A stretch of 6,628 bases of DNA from Nitratidesulfovibrio sp044433065 (lineage in GTDB: Bacteria > Desulfobacterota > Desulfovibrionia > Desulfovibrionales > Desulfovibrionaceae): NCBI GenBank assembly GCA_044433065.1, contig JAWXUA010000152.1, positions 1 through 6,628 of the forward strand. The letters are read 5' to 3'. The first letter of the stretch is position 1. Each line of letters opens with the position of its first letter. Below are positions 1 through 5,285 of the stretch, piece after piece. The translations under genes were made by a program, and so were the position numbers. The notes beneath the pieces are model-generated. The model searched no databases. It worked only from the letters and a program-made list of their open reading frames with translations, and was not told where the DNA came from.

Positions 1-44
1 TGGGGGAAGGGGAAACTTTCTTCAGAAAGTTTCCCCTTCCCCCA
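1..44 (-). terminator. Long perfect hairpin downstream of the regulator gene
   Basis: Positions 1-20 and 25-44 are perfect reverse complements (20-bp stem, loop TTCA). The hairpin lies 23 nt past the regulator stop codon, so it most likely ends the leftward ior transcript or separates it from the next gene. The visible A/T tract is on the unexpected side: nine A's at 46-54 follow the hairpin on the plus strand, which become U's before the hairpin in the leftward RNA. The U tract expected after the hairpin would lie outside the window. It shares a GGGGAAGG/AAACTTT core with the hairpin at the right edge. It could be a dispersed palindromic repeat rather than, or as well as, a terminator. Confidence 0.7.
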
Positions 45-67
45 GAAAAAAAACTATCGCGTTAAAC

Positions 68-1654
68 TTACTTCATACCGCGGGCTTTGGTGACAGAGAA
101 CTTCTTGGTGTCGAAACCGTATTTTTTAACTTTGTAGTTTACAATACGGTAACTCACGCGCAGATCACGGGCGGCCTGTAGCATATTGCCACGGGCTTTT
201 TTCAGTGCATCCACGAGAAGCTCTTGCTCAAAGGTCGCCACAGCTTCGCAGAAAGAGAGATTGCTGTCGGTGGAGCTACTTTCAGCAGTCTGGAGCGATG
301 GTGGCAAGTTATAGGTACGGATAACCTGCTCATCACACACAATGACGGCACGCTCGATACAGCTTTTCAGCTCACGAACGTTTCCAGGCCAGTGATACTG
401 GTTGAGCAGGTCAATGGCTGGAGTGGATATCCGCTTGATATCTTTATTGTATTCAGTGTTGTACTGACGCAAGAAATGCTCTGCGATAGGTACAATATCC
501 TCACGACGCTCACGCAGTGGCGGAATGAAGAGAGGGAAAACGTTGATACGATAATAAAGATCTTCGCGGAAAATGCCTTCTTCCACCAATTCCTTGAGTG
601 GATGACTGGTGGCGCAAATGAGACGTACGTCTACGTGCACAGGCTGTTCACTACCTTGGCGCTGGATTTCTTGCTCCTGAATGGCTTGCAAGACTTTGGC
701 CTGCGCAGAAAGGCTGAGATCGCTTACTTCATCAAGGAACAGTGTTCCCTTATAGGCCAGCTCAAAGAGGCCCTTTTTAGTCTGGGCTGCACCAACAAAG
801 GCGCCCTTCTGATAACCAAAAAGTTCACTCTCGACCATTTCAGGTGGCATGGATGCACAGTTGAAACGGATGAGCGGCATGTCGCGCCGTGGGCTTGCGC
901 GGTGAATGGCTTCAGCAAAGAGTTCTTTGCCTACACCTGCTTCACCACGGAGCAAGGCCGTAGCGCGACTTGGACCAACTTGCGCAGCTTGCGATAAAAC
1001 AAGACGCATGGCCTTGGATGCAACCACAATATCAGGGCTATTACTGTTGGACTCTGTGCCGTCACTGCTGATGAAGCCTTGCGACATCAAATGCTTCTGA
1101 CGTGCAAGCTCTTCCTGCAAGTATGCGGCATGATTAGCAATAACACCAGCTACAACCTGTAAAAAGCGCAAATGACTTTCGAGTTCTTCGGGTGGTGCTG
1201 TAGGCGTGTCAACGCTCAAGGTACCGATAACTTCGCTACCGTCGCTTGGATCATCGCCAGAACCTAAAATCGGCACACAGATAAAGGCAAGATTTTCAAG
1301 CTCATCTTCAGAACGGTCAAAAAGAAGGTTCAAAAAGAGGGGGTGACCTTGCATTCTTTCAACGATGACTGGCTTGCCCGTAGCAAAAACCTGACCAGTA
1401 ACACCAACACCTGGCTCATATTCAGCGTGACCAGCTTTAGCTGGTGTTCCTGTTAAGCTGAGCTTCAAAGTGCGGGTTTCAGGGTCAAAAATGACAATAT
1501 GCGGACGCAGAAAATTATGGTTTTCTGCTAAAGTTTGTAAGAGGGATTTCAGCGTCGAATGAAAAGGACGCTGTGGTCCCATGCCCATCACGATACGATG
1601 TAAGGTATCGAGATAATGTTGTAAATGCGCACTTATTGCTGTTAGGTCGCCCAT
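68..1654 (-). CDS. Sigma-54-family (NifA-like) transcriptional regulator, GAF-AAA+-Fis HTH
   Basis: A 528-residue bacterial enhancer-binding protein. Domains: an N-terminal GAF sensor domain of NifA type (about 20-180, with VGVTGQVFATGKPV near 83-97 and EVIGTLSVD near 141-149), a sigma-54 AAA+ domain (about 208-445) and a C-terminal Fis-type helix-turn-helix (about 489-514). Visible ATPase motifs are Walker A GEAGVGKE (237-244), Walker B GTLFLDEV (303-310), the arginine-finger segment FREDLYYRINVF (362-373) and WPGNVRE (422-428). The sigma-54-contacting loop reads GAFVGA (284-289) instead of GAFTGA, so sigma-54 activation is uncertain; valine is encoded by GTT at 796-794. There is no receiver domain, so control is probably by a small ligand on the GAF domain. 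The ATG is 3 nt after the iorB stop, with no clear Shine-Dalgarno, which suggests translational coupling. Position in the operon suggests it regulates aryl-pyruvate or aromatic amino acid metabolism (inference). Confidence 0.95.
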   Translation of the reverse strand: MGDLTAISAHLQHYLDTLHRIVMGMGPQRPFHSTLKSLLQTLAENHNFLRPHIVIFDPETRTLKLSLTGTPAKAGHAEYEPGVGVTGQVFATGKPVIVERMQGHPLFLNLLFDRSEDELENLAFICVPILGSGDDPSDGSEVIGTLSVDTPTAPPEELESHLRFLQVVAGVIANHAAYLQEELARQKHLMSQGFISSDGTESNSNSPDIVVASKAMRLVLSQAAQVGPSRATALLRGEAGVGKELFAEAIHRASPRRDMPLIRFNCASMPPEMVESELFGYQKGAFVGAAQTKKGLFELAYKGTLFLDEVSDLSLSAQAKVLQAIQEQEIQRQGSEQPVHVDVRLICATSHPLKELVEEGIFREDLYYRINVFPLFIPPLRERREDIVPIAEHFLRQYNTEYNKDIKRISTPAIDLLNQYHWPGNVRELKSCIERAVIVCDEQVIRTYNLPPSLQTAESSSTDSNLSFCEAVATFEQELLVDALKKARGNMLQAARDLRVSYRIVNYKVKKYGFDTKKFSVTKARGMK

Positions 1655-1657
1655 ACA

Positions 1658-2254
1658 TTACTTCGCTTTTTGAAAGGCTTCTACCCCCAACTCCACGGCT
1701 CGCAAATTCATCTCCACAAGCTTTGGAGCGAGGTAGCGCTTAATTGCGGCATTCAAAGCATCCACACCAAAAGGCAGTAAACCACTTGCGCACACAGCAC
1801 CAAGAAGCACGCTATTGCCGCTTTGGGCGGAGCCTGCTTCAAGGCCAAGAGTACGGCAAGGCAAATACCACGCATCAGAAGCACGCGCGGCAACTTTCTC
1901 ACGAATAGTTTCCATTTCTGGATAGCTTTCACGCCCCATGGACACGCCGATGGGAGGCAAAATTTCTGTATTACTCAAGACTTTGCCACCCTTGGCGAGG
2001 TAGGAAAGACCACGCAAGGTTTCCAACGGTTCAAAGCCGAGCATGATGTCTGCTTCGGCATGGCTGATTTTGGGGCTTTTCCAGCCACCAAGCAAAACCG
2101 TGGACTCCACAACGCCACCGCGTTGTGCCATGCCATGGATTTCCCCAGCCACAACTTCAATGCCAGCATCCAAAGCAGTGCGTGCCAATAAGGTCGTTGC
2201 AGTCAAGGTACCTTGACCACCAACGCCAGTCATATAAATACGAATGCGGTCCAT
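1658..2254 (-). CDS. iorB: Indolepyruvate:ferredoxin oxidoreductase, beta subunit
   Basis: A 198-residue protein of the pyruvate/ketoisovalerate oxidoreductase gamma-domain family, of normal length for IorB. It opens with the nucleotide-type loop GVGGQG (10-15), followed by the family signature EIHGMAQRGGVVES (38-51). Near the C-terminus QSGNSVLLGA (about 144-153) is also typical. IorB pairs with IorA in the cytoplasm to convert aryl pyruvates plus CoA to aryl-acetyl-CoA and CO2, reducing ferredoxin. The start ATG overlaps the iorA stop by one base (TAATG), and a good Shine-Dalgarno (GAGAGG, 2266-2261) lies 6 nt upstream inside iorA, so the two subunits are coupled at about 1:1. No truncation or frameshift is seen. 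Confidence 0.94.
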   Translation of the reverse strand: MDRIRIYMTGVGGQGTLTATTLLARTALDAGIEVVAGEIHGMAQRGGVVESTVLLGGWKSPKISHAEADIMLGFEPLETLRGLSYLAKGGKVLSNTEILPPIGVSMGRESYPEMETIREKVAARASDAWYLPCRTLGLEAGSAQSGNSVLLGAVCASGLLPFGVDALNAAIKRYLAPKLVEMNLRAVELGVEAFQKAK

Positions 2255-4131
2255 TAGGCACCTCTCTTGCGAGCTTTAATCTTTTTGGTGACTTGTAAGC
2301 AAACCATGCAGCCTGTGCACATACCTTCATCAATGGCAATGTCACCATTTTCACGATAAAAAGCAGGACAAGCGAGCTCAGCAAGACAGGTTTCAACCTC
2401 TGGGCCCTGCTCAGCCACATACGCAACTTGGCGCATAGGTTTCTTCAAGGTGCGGCGCGCGTATAAGACACAAGGTTCTTCAGCGATGATAACACGCACA
2501 CCAGAAAGTTCACGCATTTCTTCAAGGGCTTTGGTCACAGCTTTCACATTATAAGCAGCAACCTTAGCAAGCTGGGTTACACCACAACCGCGCACAATGG
2601 CTTCGATATCAAGATGTTGACAGTCGTCACCAAGCACATTGGCGTCCACACCTGGGTTAGGCTGGTGGCCCGTCATAGCTGTTGTGCCGTTATCCAAAAT
2701 CATGATGATGACGTCATGCTTGTTGAATAAGGCATTGACAAGGCCAGTGATACCAGAGTGGAAGAAGGTTGAATCGCCGATGAAGGAGATGACTTGACGC
2801 TTGGATGCCGAGGCAAAACCAGAACCTGCAGAGATGGAGGAACCCATGCAGAACAGGAAGTCTGCCATGCGAAGCGGTGGCAAAAGACCCAAGGTATAGC
2901 AGCCGATATCACTGGAATAATAGGCATCATCACCAAAAGTCTTGCGGACCGCATAGTACACAGAGCGGTGCGAGCAACCAGGGCACAGGTTTGGTGGACG
3001 CATAGGCAAAGGTTCGGAAGCAGATGCACCGCACTTTTTTGCACCACATTGTGAAGCACCAGCACCACAAGCAGAAGCCTGCTCATGGCCCAAGAAGCTC
3101 CGCAAAGCCTTAGCGACGATACGTGTGGAATATTCACTGAAGACCGTCAACGTATCGCTCTTGCCATGAACTTCTACTGGTAAACCAAGCTTTTGCACCA
3201 ATGTGCGAACTTCCTTTTCAAGCAGTGGCTCAAGCTCTTCAAGTACCAGAACTTTTTCACAGCCAGATAAGAAGTCAACCATCATGGTTTCAGATAAAGG
3301 CCACGTCACGCCAAGGTCCAAGACTTTGACGTCGTTGGTCCAGCCGTTGCCGTGCAATGCGTCGGCAAGATAGGCGCGGCTGATGCCGGATGCAATAACA
3401 CCGATTTTGCTATCACCAGTAATCGTGTTATATTGGCAGCTTGCAGCGTATTCAGCGGCTTTAGCAAGGTTGGCAACCTGTGCTTTATGGCGACCACGAG
3501 CAACAGCAGGTACTGGCACGTGGCGCATAGGATTTCGATTAAATTCAATAATTTCGGCAGGCTCTGGAAGCTCACCAAAGTTCACGCTGCCACGCAAATG
3601 GTTGACGCGTGTTGTCGTACGCAAGAGCACAGGCTGTTCTAATTGACGTGCCAAGAGCAAGGCATCGCGCGTCATATCTTTGGCTTCTTGTGCTGAAGCT
3701 GGTTCAAAGCAAGGCATGCCAGCAAGGCGCGCAAAGTAGCGATTATCTTGCTCATTTTGGCTCGAATGGCAGTCTGGGTCATCAGCGGACAAAAGAACCA
3801 AGCCACCAGCAACGCCAGTATAGGTCATGGTCAAAAGTGGGTCAGCCGCCACGTTGACGCCAACGTGCTTCATGGTCACCAAGGTCATGGCACCTGCGAG
3901 AGCAGAACCTGCAGCGACTTCCATGGCAACTTTTTCATTCACAGAATATTCAAGACGGAACTTGCCTTGGCTACCAATACGACGAAACGTATCAGGAACT
4001 TCAGAGGAAGGCGTACCAGGGTAGCAGGTCACCACATTGATGCCTGCTTCAAGAGCGCCACGCACAATGGCTTCATTGCCAAGAAGCAAGTGCCGCTCAT
4101 TGGGGCTATTGGCCAGCAGAGGATGTGACAT
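2254..4131 (-). CDS. iorA: Indolepyruvate:ferredoxin oxidoreductase, alpha subunit
   Basis: A 625-residue thiamine-diphosphate enzyme, full length for IorA. The N-terminal pyrimidine-binding domain contains GNEAIVRGALEAG (18-30), TCYPGTPSSE (35-44) and the NEK segment with E66, the likely cofactor-activating glutamate. A middle domain ends near 345. The TPP/Mg domain contains CPGCSHR (383-389), GDSTFFHSG (452-460) and NGTTAMTGHQPNP (481-493). The C-terminal ferredoxin-like domain is unusual: C588 plus C605, C608 and C611 form one complete [4Fe-4S] ligand set, while the other set has lost its first two cysteines and its last (T615), leaving only C582. A small Cys/Gly/Ala-rich linker (351-372) precedes the TPP domain. 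The enzyme handles aryl pyruvates from Trp, Phe and Tyr transamination, with ferredoxin as electron partner; the reverse direction is also possible. Start: ATG with AGGAG (4144-4140) 8 nt upstream. Confidence 0.97.
   Translation of the reverse strand: MSHPLLANSPNERHLLLGNEAIVRGALEAGINVVTCYPGTPSSEVPDTFRRIGSQGKFRLEYSVNEKVAMEVAAGSALAGAMTLVTMKHVGVNVAADPLLTMTYTGVAGGLVLLSADDPDCHSSQNEQDNRYFARLAGMPCFEPASAQEAKDMTRDALLLARQLEQPVLLRTTTRVNHLRGSVNFGELPEPAEIIEFNRNPMRHVPVPAVARGRHKAQVANLAKAAEYAASCQYNTITGDSKIGVIASGISRAYLADALHGNGWTNDVKVLDLGVTWPLSETMMVDFLSGCEKVLVLEELEPLLEKEVRTLVQKLGLPVEVHGKSDTLTVFSEYSTRIVAKALRSFLGHEQASACGAGASQCGAKKCGASASEPLPMRPPNLCPGCSHRSVYYAVRKTFGDDAYYSSDIGCYTLGLLPPLRMADFLFCMGSSISAGSGFASASKRQVISFIGDSTFFHSGITGLVNALFNKHDVIIMILDNGTTAMTGHQPNPGVDANVLGDDCQHLDIEAIVRGCGVTQLAKVAAYNVKAVTKALEEMRELSGVRVIIAEEPCVLYARRTLKKPMRQVAYVAEQGPEVETCLAELACPAFYRENGDIAIDEGMCTGCMVCLQVTKKIKARKRGA
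2287..2388 (-). other. Degenerate ferredoxin domain of IorA with one intact cluster site
   Basis: This covers IorA residues 582-615. In 2[4Fe-4S] ferredoxin domains each cluster takes three cysteines from one CxxCxxC motif and the fourth from the CP of the other motif. The second motif CTGCMVC (605-611) and the first-motif CP (C588) are intact, so one cluster can form. For the other cluster, the positions of Cys I and II (residues 576 and 579) hold G and V, Cys III is C582, and Cys IV is T615. The loss therefore follows cluster boundaries, not motif boundaries. The reading frame is clean on both sides, so it is not a frameshift. Confidence 0.8.
3016..3081 (-). repeat. Cys/Gly/Ala-rich linker in IorA with repeated CGA units
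   Basis: IorA residues 351-372 read as a low-complexity linker with three CGA units (C355, C362, C367), encoded by imperfect TGYGGTGC repeats. It joins the middle domain to the TPP domain just before CPGCSHR. Repeat slippage is a plausible origin. No known cluster motif is formed (C-x6-C-x4-C). Confidence 0.55.
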
Positions 4132-4143
4132 TTTTCAGTCTCC

Positions 4144-4158
4144 TGCGGACTTTCCGCA
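4144..4158 (-). promoter_or_regulatory. Small hairpin abutting the iorA Shine-Dalgarno
   Basis: TGCGGA (4144-4149) and TCCGCA (4153-4158) form a perfect 6-bp stem with a 3-nt loop in the iorA leader. Its edge overlaps the first base of the AGGAG ribosome-binding site (4144-4140). It could mildly limit ribosome access or protect the 5' end of a processed iorA message. The role is inferred from position only. Confidence 0.4.
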
Positions 4159-4162
4159 ATAA

Positions 4163-4177
4163 TGGTTATGTAAACCA
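4163..4177. promoter_or_regulatory. Dyad TGGTT-N5-AACCA in the iorA leader
   Basis: A 15-bp interrupted palindrome (4163-4167 and 4173-4177) lies just upstream of the leader hairpin. It is just downstream of a TATACT hexamer (4188-4183, minus strand) that could be a -10 box but lacks a convincing -35. It is a possible operator or second RNA stem; no protein can be assigned. Confidence 0.3.
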
Positions 4178-4213
4178 GTAAAAGTATATGGATACAAAGA
4201 TACTCTTCGTATT

Positions 4214-4230
4214 GACATACAAGCAAAAGG
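4214..4230 (-). repeat. 17-nt inverted repeat, copy upstream of iorA
   Basis: On the minus strand this reads CTTTTGCTTGTATGTCA, identical over 17 nt to plus-strand 5151-5167. The two copies face outward from the TPR gene, one toward iorA and one toward proA. Here the core is GTAT-GTCA-ATAC, a near-palindrome. The copy begins 2 nt downstream of the TPR stop codon. It may be a shared regulator-binding or promoter element; a role in recombination is less likely. Confidence 0.6.
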
Positions 4231-4240
4231 CTTATGCCTT
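4227..4240 (-). terminator. Weak hairpin over the stop codon of the TPR gene
   Basis: AAGGC/GCCTT (4227-4231 and 4236-4240) form a 5-bp stem with a 4-nt loop that contains the TAA stop. In the leftward RNA it is followed by a short U run (CCUUUUGCUUG). The stem is short, so at best it attenuates read-through from the TPR gene into iorA. It matters for deciding whether the TPR gene shares the ior transcript. Confidence 0.25.
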
Positions 4241-4954
4241 CATCTGTGCCTTGAGCGAATCAATTTTAAAGCGCAAAAAGCTTGCATCCCACAAATCTGC
4301 ACCGGAAGGCGTCGCTGCGGCAACAAGCATGCGCTCGCATGTAGTCAAGGCTTTTTGTAAATCGCCAGCTGCTTCAGCGGCCAGAACCAAATGGGTGCGC
4401 ACGAAGCTACGGTCAGTTTCTGGTGCAGTATTTTCTAATGCATCCAAAAGGCTCACAGCTTCTGCGGCTTTACCATCCGCAAGCAAAGCAGAACTTTGTG
4501 CCACAGTGGCCACAACCTGCATGCCATCTACATTTACAATCTTGGCATATGCGGCACTTGCCTTAGCATAATCACCAAGAGCGAGGGCATTGGTAGCGAT
4601 TTCAAGGTATACACCGTCTTGCACAGAAGATGGTGCTGTTGTCACAAAGCTTTCCAAAGCTGCTAAGCGATCTGCACCAGCCTTGGATACCAGAATGATG
4701 CCGAGTTCATGCTGTGCTGTTTCCGTGACATTTGTATCGTACCAACGCCAGCCTGCGGAAATCAAAATAGCCACAATCAAAACAGCAATGCCGCCCGTAA
4801 TATAGCGAACATTATCAATTATAAATTGTAAAAGTGGTGATGCGGCGCTATTTACTTCGCCCTGTAAAGCACCAAGTAATTGATTGCTAGTGATGTCTGG
4901 AGGTGCACTGCCAAAAACTTCTTGAGCGTGCGAACCTGGGACTTGTTTAGCCAT
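4232..4954 (-). CDS. Membrane-anchored tetratricopeptide protein, YfgM-like
   Basis: A 240-residue protein with a charged/polar N-terminal tail, one hydrophobic membrane segment (about 51-68, YITGGIAVLIVAILISAG) and a helical C-terminal part rich in Ala/Leu with TPR-like helix pairs (for example 114-140, 148-172 and 186-212). This is the architecture of YfgM-type proteins (cytoplasmic tail, single anchor, extracytoplasmic TPR domain), which in E. coli associate with the Sec translocon and the chaperone PpiD. TPR identity is by pattern, so a precise function is not assigned. The start is well supported: AAGGAG lies 7 nt before the ATG, and a TTGACA promoter is further upstream. It is followed after 100 nt by iorA, with only a weak hairpin between, so it may be the first gene of the ior operon. 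No mechanistic link to Ior is visible. Confidence 0.85.
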   Translation of the reverse strand: MAKQVPGSHAQEVFGSAPPDITSNQLLGALQGEVNSAASPLLQFIIDNVRYITGGIAVLIVAILISAGWRWYDTNVTETAQHELGIILVSKAGADRLAALESFVTTAPSSVQDGVYLEIATNALALGDYAKASAAYAKIVNVDGMQVVATVAQSSALLADGKAAEAVSLLDALENTAPETDRSFVRTHLVLAAEAAGDLQKALTTCERMLVAAATPSGADLWDASFLRFKIDSLKAQMKA

Positions 4955-5026
4955 GAGAAGGCTCCTTTATAAAATACGAGCTTGTTTTGCTCATTAAAAT
5001 GCGATATACTAAATTGCCGACACACA

Positions 5027-5055
5027 TTTGTAAGTCCTTTTAACAGAAATGTCAA
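5027..5055 (-). promoter_or_regulatory. Sigma-70-type promoter for the TPR/ior unit
   Basis: On the minus strand a perfect TTGACA (5055-5050) is followed, after a 17-nt spacer, by TACAAA (5032-5027, 4 of 6 matches to TATAAT). Transcription would start near 5020, giving a leader of roughly 65 nt before the TPR gene. It is the best sigma-70-like promoter seen in the intergenic region. Confidence 0.55.
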
Positions 5056-5060
5056 AAGGA
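5035..5060. promoter_or_regulatory. Inverted repeat TCCTTTT-N12-AAAAGGA over the -35 box
   Basis: A perfect 7-bp inverted repeat (5035-5041 and 5054-5060) whose right arm overlaps the TTGACA box of the leftward promoter. It could be an operator; no binding protein can be named. The arms are simple in sequence, so chance is possible. Confidence 0.3.
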
Positions 5061-5090
5061 AAACGTAAAAAAAGCGAAAAGTAACACACT

Positions 5091-5106
5091 TGCAAAGTGC
5101 GTCCAA
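5091..5106 (-). promoter_or_regulatory. Sigma-54-like promoter with one base missing
   Basis: On the minus strand the sequence TTGGACGCACTTTGCA resembles the sigma-54 consensus TTGGCACG-N4-TTGCA with the C after GG missing. GG (5104-5103) and GC (5093-5092) are 9 nt apart rather than the near-invariant 10. It points toward the TPR/ior unit, which ends in a sigma-54-family regulator gene. Transcription would start near 5080. Either a decayed or variant promoter, or a chance match. Confidence 0.35.
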
Positions 5107-5150
5107 AACAGTCATAGTCAACAAGTCGTAGCACCATGTATGCTGAGCTG

Positions 5151-5167
5151 CTTTTGCTTGTATGTCA
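5151..5167 (+). repeat. 17-nt inverted repeat, copy upstream of proA
   Basis: CTTTTGCTTGTATGTCA on the plus strand, identical to minus-strand 4230-4214. This copy runs into a perfect 11-bp palindrome GTATG-T-CATAC (5160-5170), which looks like a protein-binding site. It lies about 120 nt before the proA start and about 45-60 nt upstream of the -24 GG of the sigma-54-like element, so it could serve either direction. Confidence 0.6.
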
Positions 5168-5190
5168 TACTGCTATCACTTTGAAAACAT

Positions 5191-5207
5191 TTGATAATAT
5201 ATATCAA
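5191..5207. promoter_or_regulatory. Dyad TTGATA-N5-TATCAA between the divergent units
   Basis: A 17-bp AT-rich interrupted palindrome. It resembles an FNR/CRP-type site (TTGAT...ATCAA), but the gap between TTGAT and ATCAA is 7 nt, not the 4 nt of FNR boxes. It lies about 90-105 bp upstream of the -24 element of the leftward sigma-54-like promoter, a usual distance for activator sites, and 80-95 bp before proA. Confidence 0.35.
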
Positions 5208-5218
5208 CCACAAGGTTG
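5205..5218. promoter_or_regulatory. Dyad CAACC-ACAA-GGTTG overlapping the AT-rich dyad
   Basis: A perfect 5-bp inverted repeat with a 4-nt loop. Its left arm shares CAA with the preceding dyad, so the two structures would exclude each other in RNA. No proA promoter can be placed confidently nearby: TATAAC (5225-5230) and TATCAT (5252-5257) both lack a matching -35. Confidence 0.25.
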
Positions 5219-5285
5219 CTCGTGTATAACGCAGCATCTTCTGCCCTAAAATATCATAAATCGCACCACATTATAAGGATAGATC

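Noticed and set aside
224..997. 257-codon open frame on the plus strand inside the regulator gene
   Set aside because: Antisense to strongly conserved AAA+ and HTH coding sequence; its translation shows no recognisable domain, so it is a shadow frame.
3748..4128. 126-codon plus-strand frame opposite the iorA N-terminus
   Set aside because: Opposite to a well-conserved IorA domain; no recognisable family, no plausible start context.
4163..4180. TyrR box (TGTAAA-N6-TTTACA) in the iorA leader
   Set aside because: TGTAAA is present at 4169-4174 but the second half-site at the required spacing does not match.
4852..5124. 90-codon leftward frame spanning the intergenic region and the start of the TPR gene
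   Set aside because: It would begin at TTG with no Shine-Dalgarno, runs over the promoter elements and overlaps the TPR gene in another frame; no recognisable protein.
5191..5207. FNR box
   Set aside because: Half-sites TTGAT and ATCAA are present but separated by 7 nt instead of 4, so it is reported only as an unassigned dyad.
5216..5257. proA promoter using TATAAC (5225-5230) or TATCAT (5252-5257) as -10
   Set aside because: No acceptable -35 hexamer at 16-18 nt upstream of either; not strong enough to list as a promoter.
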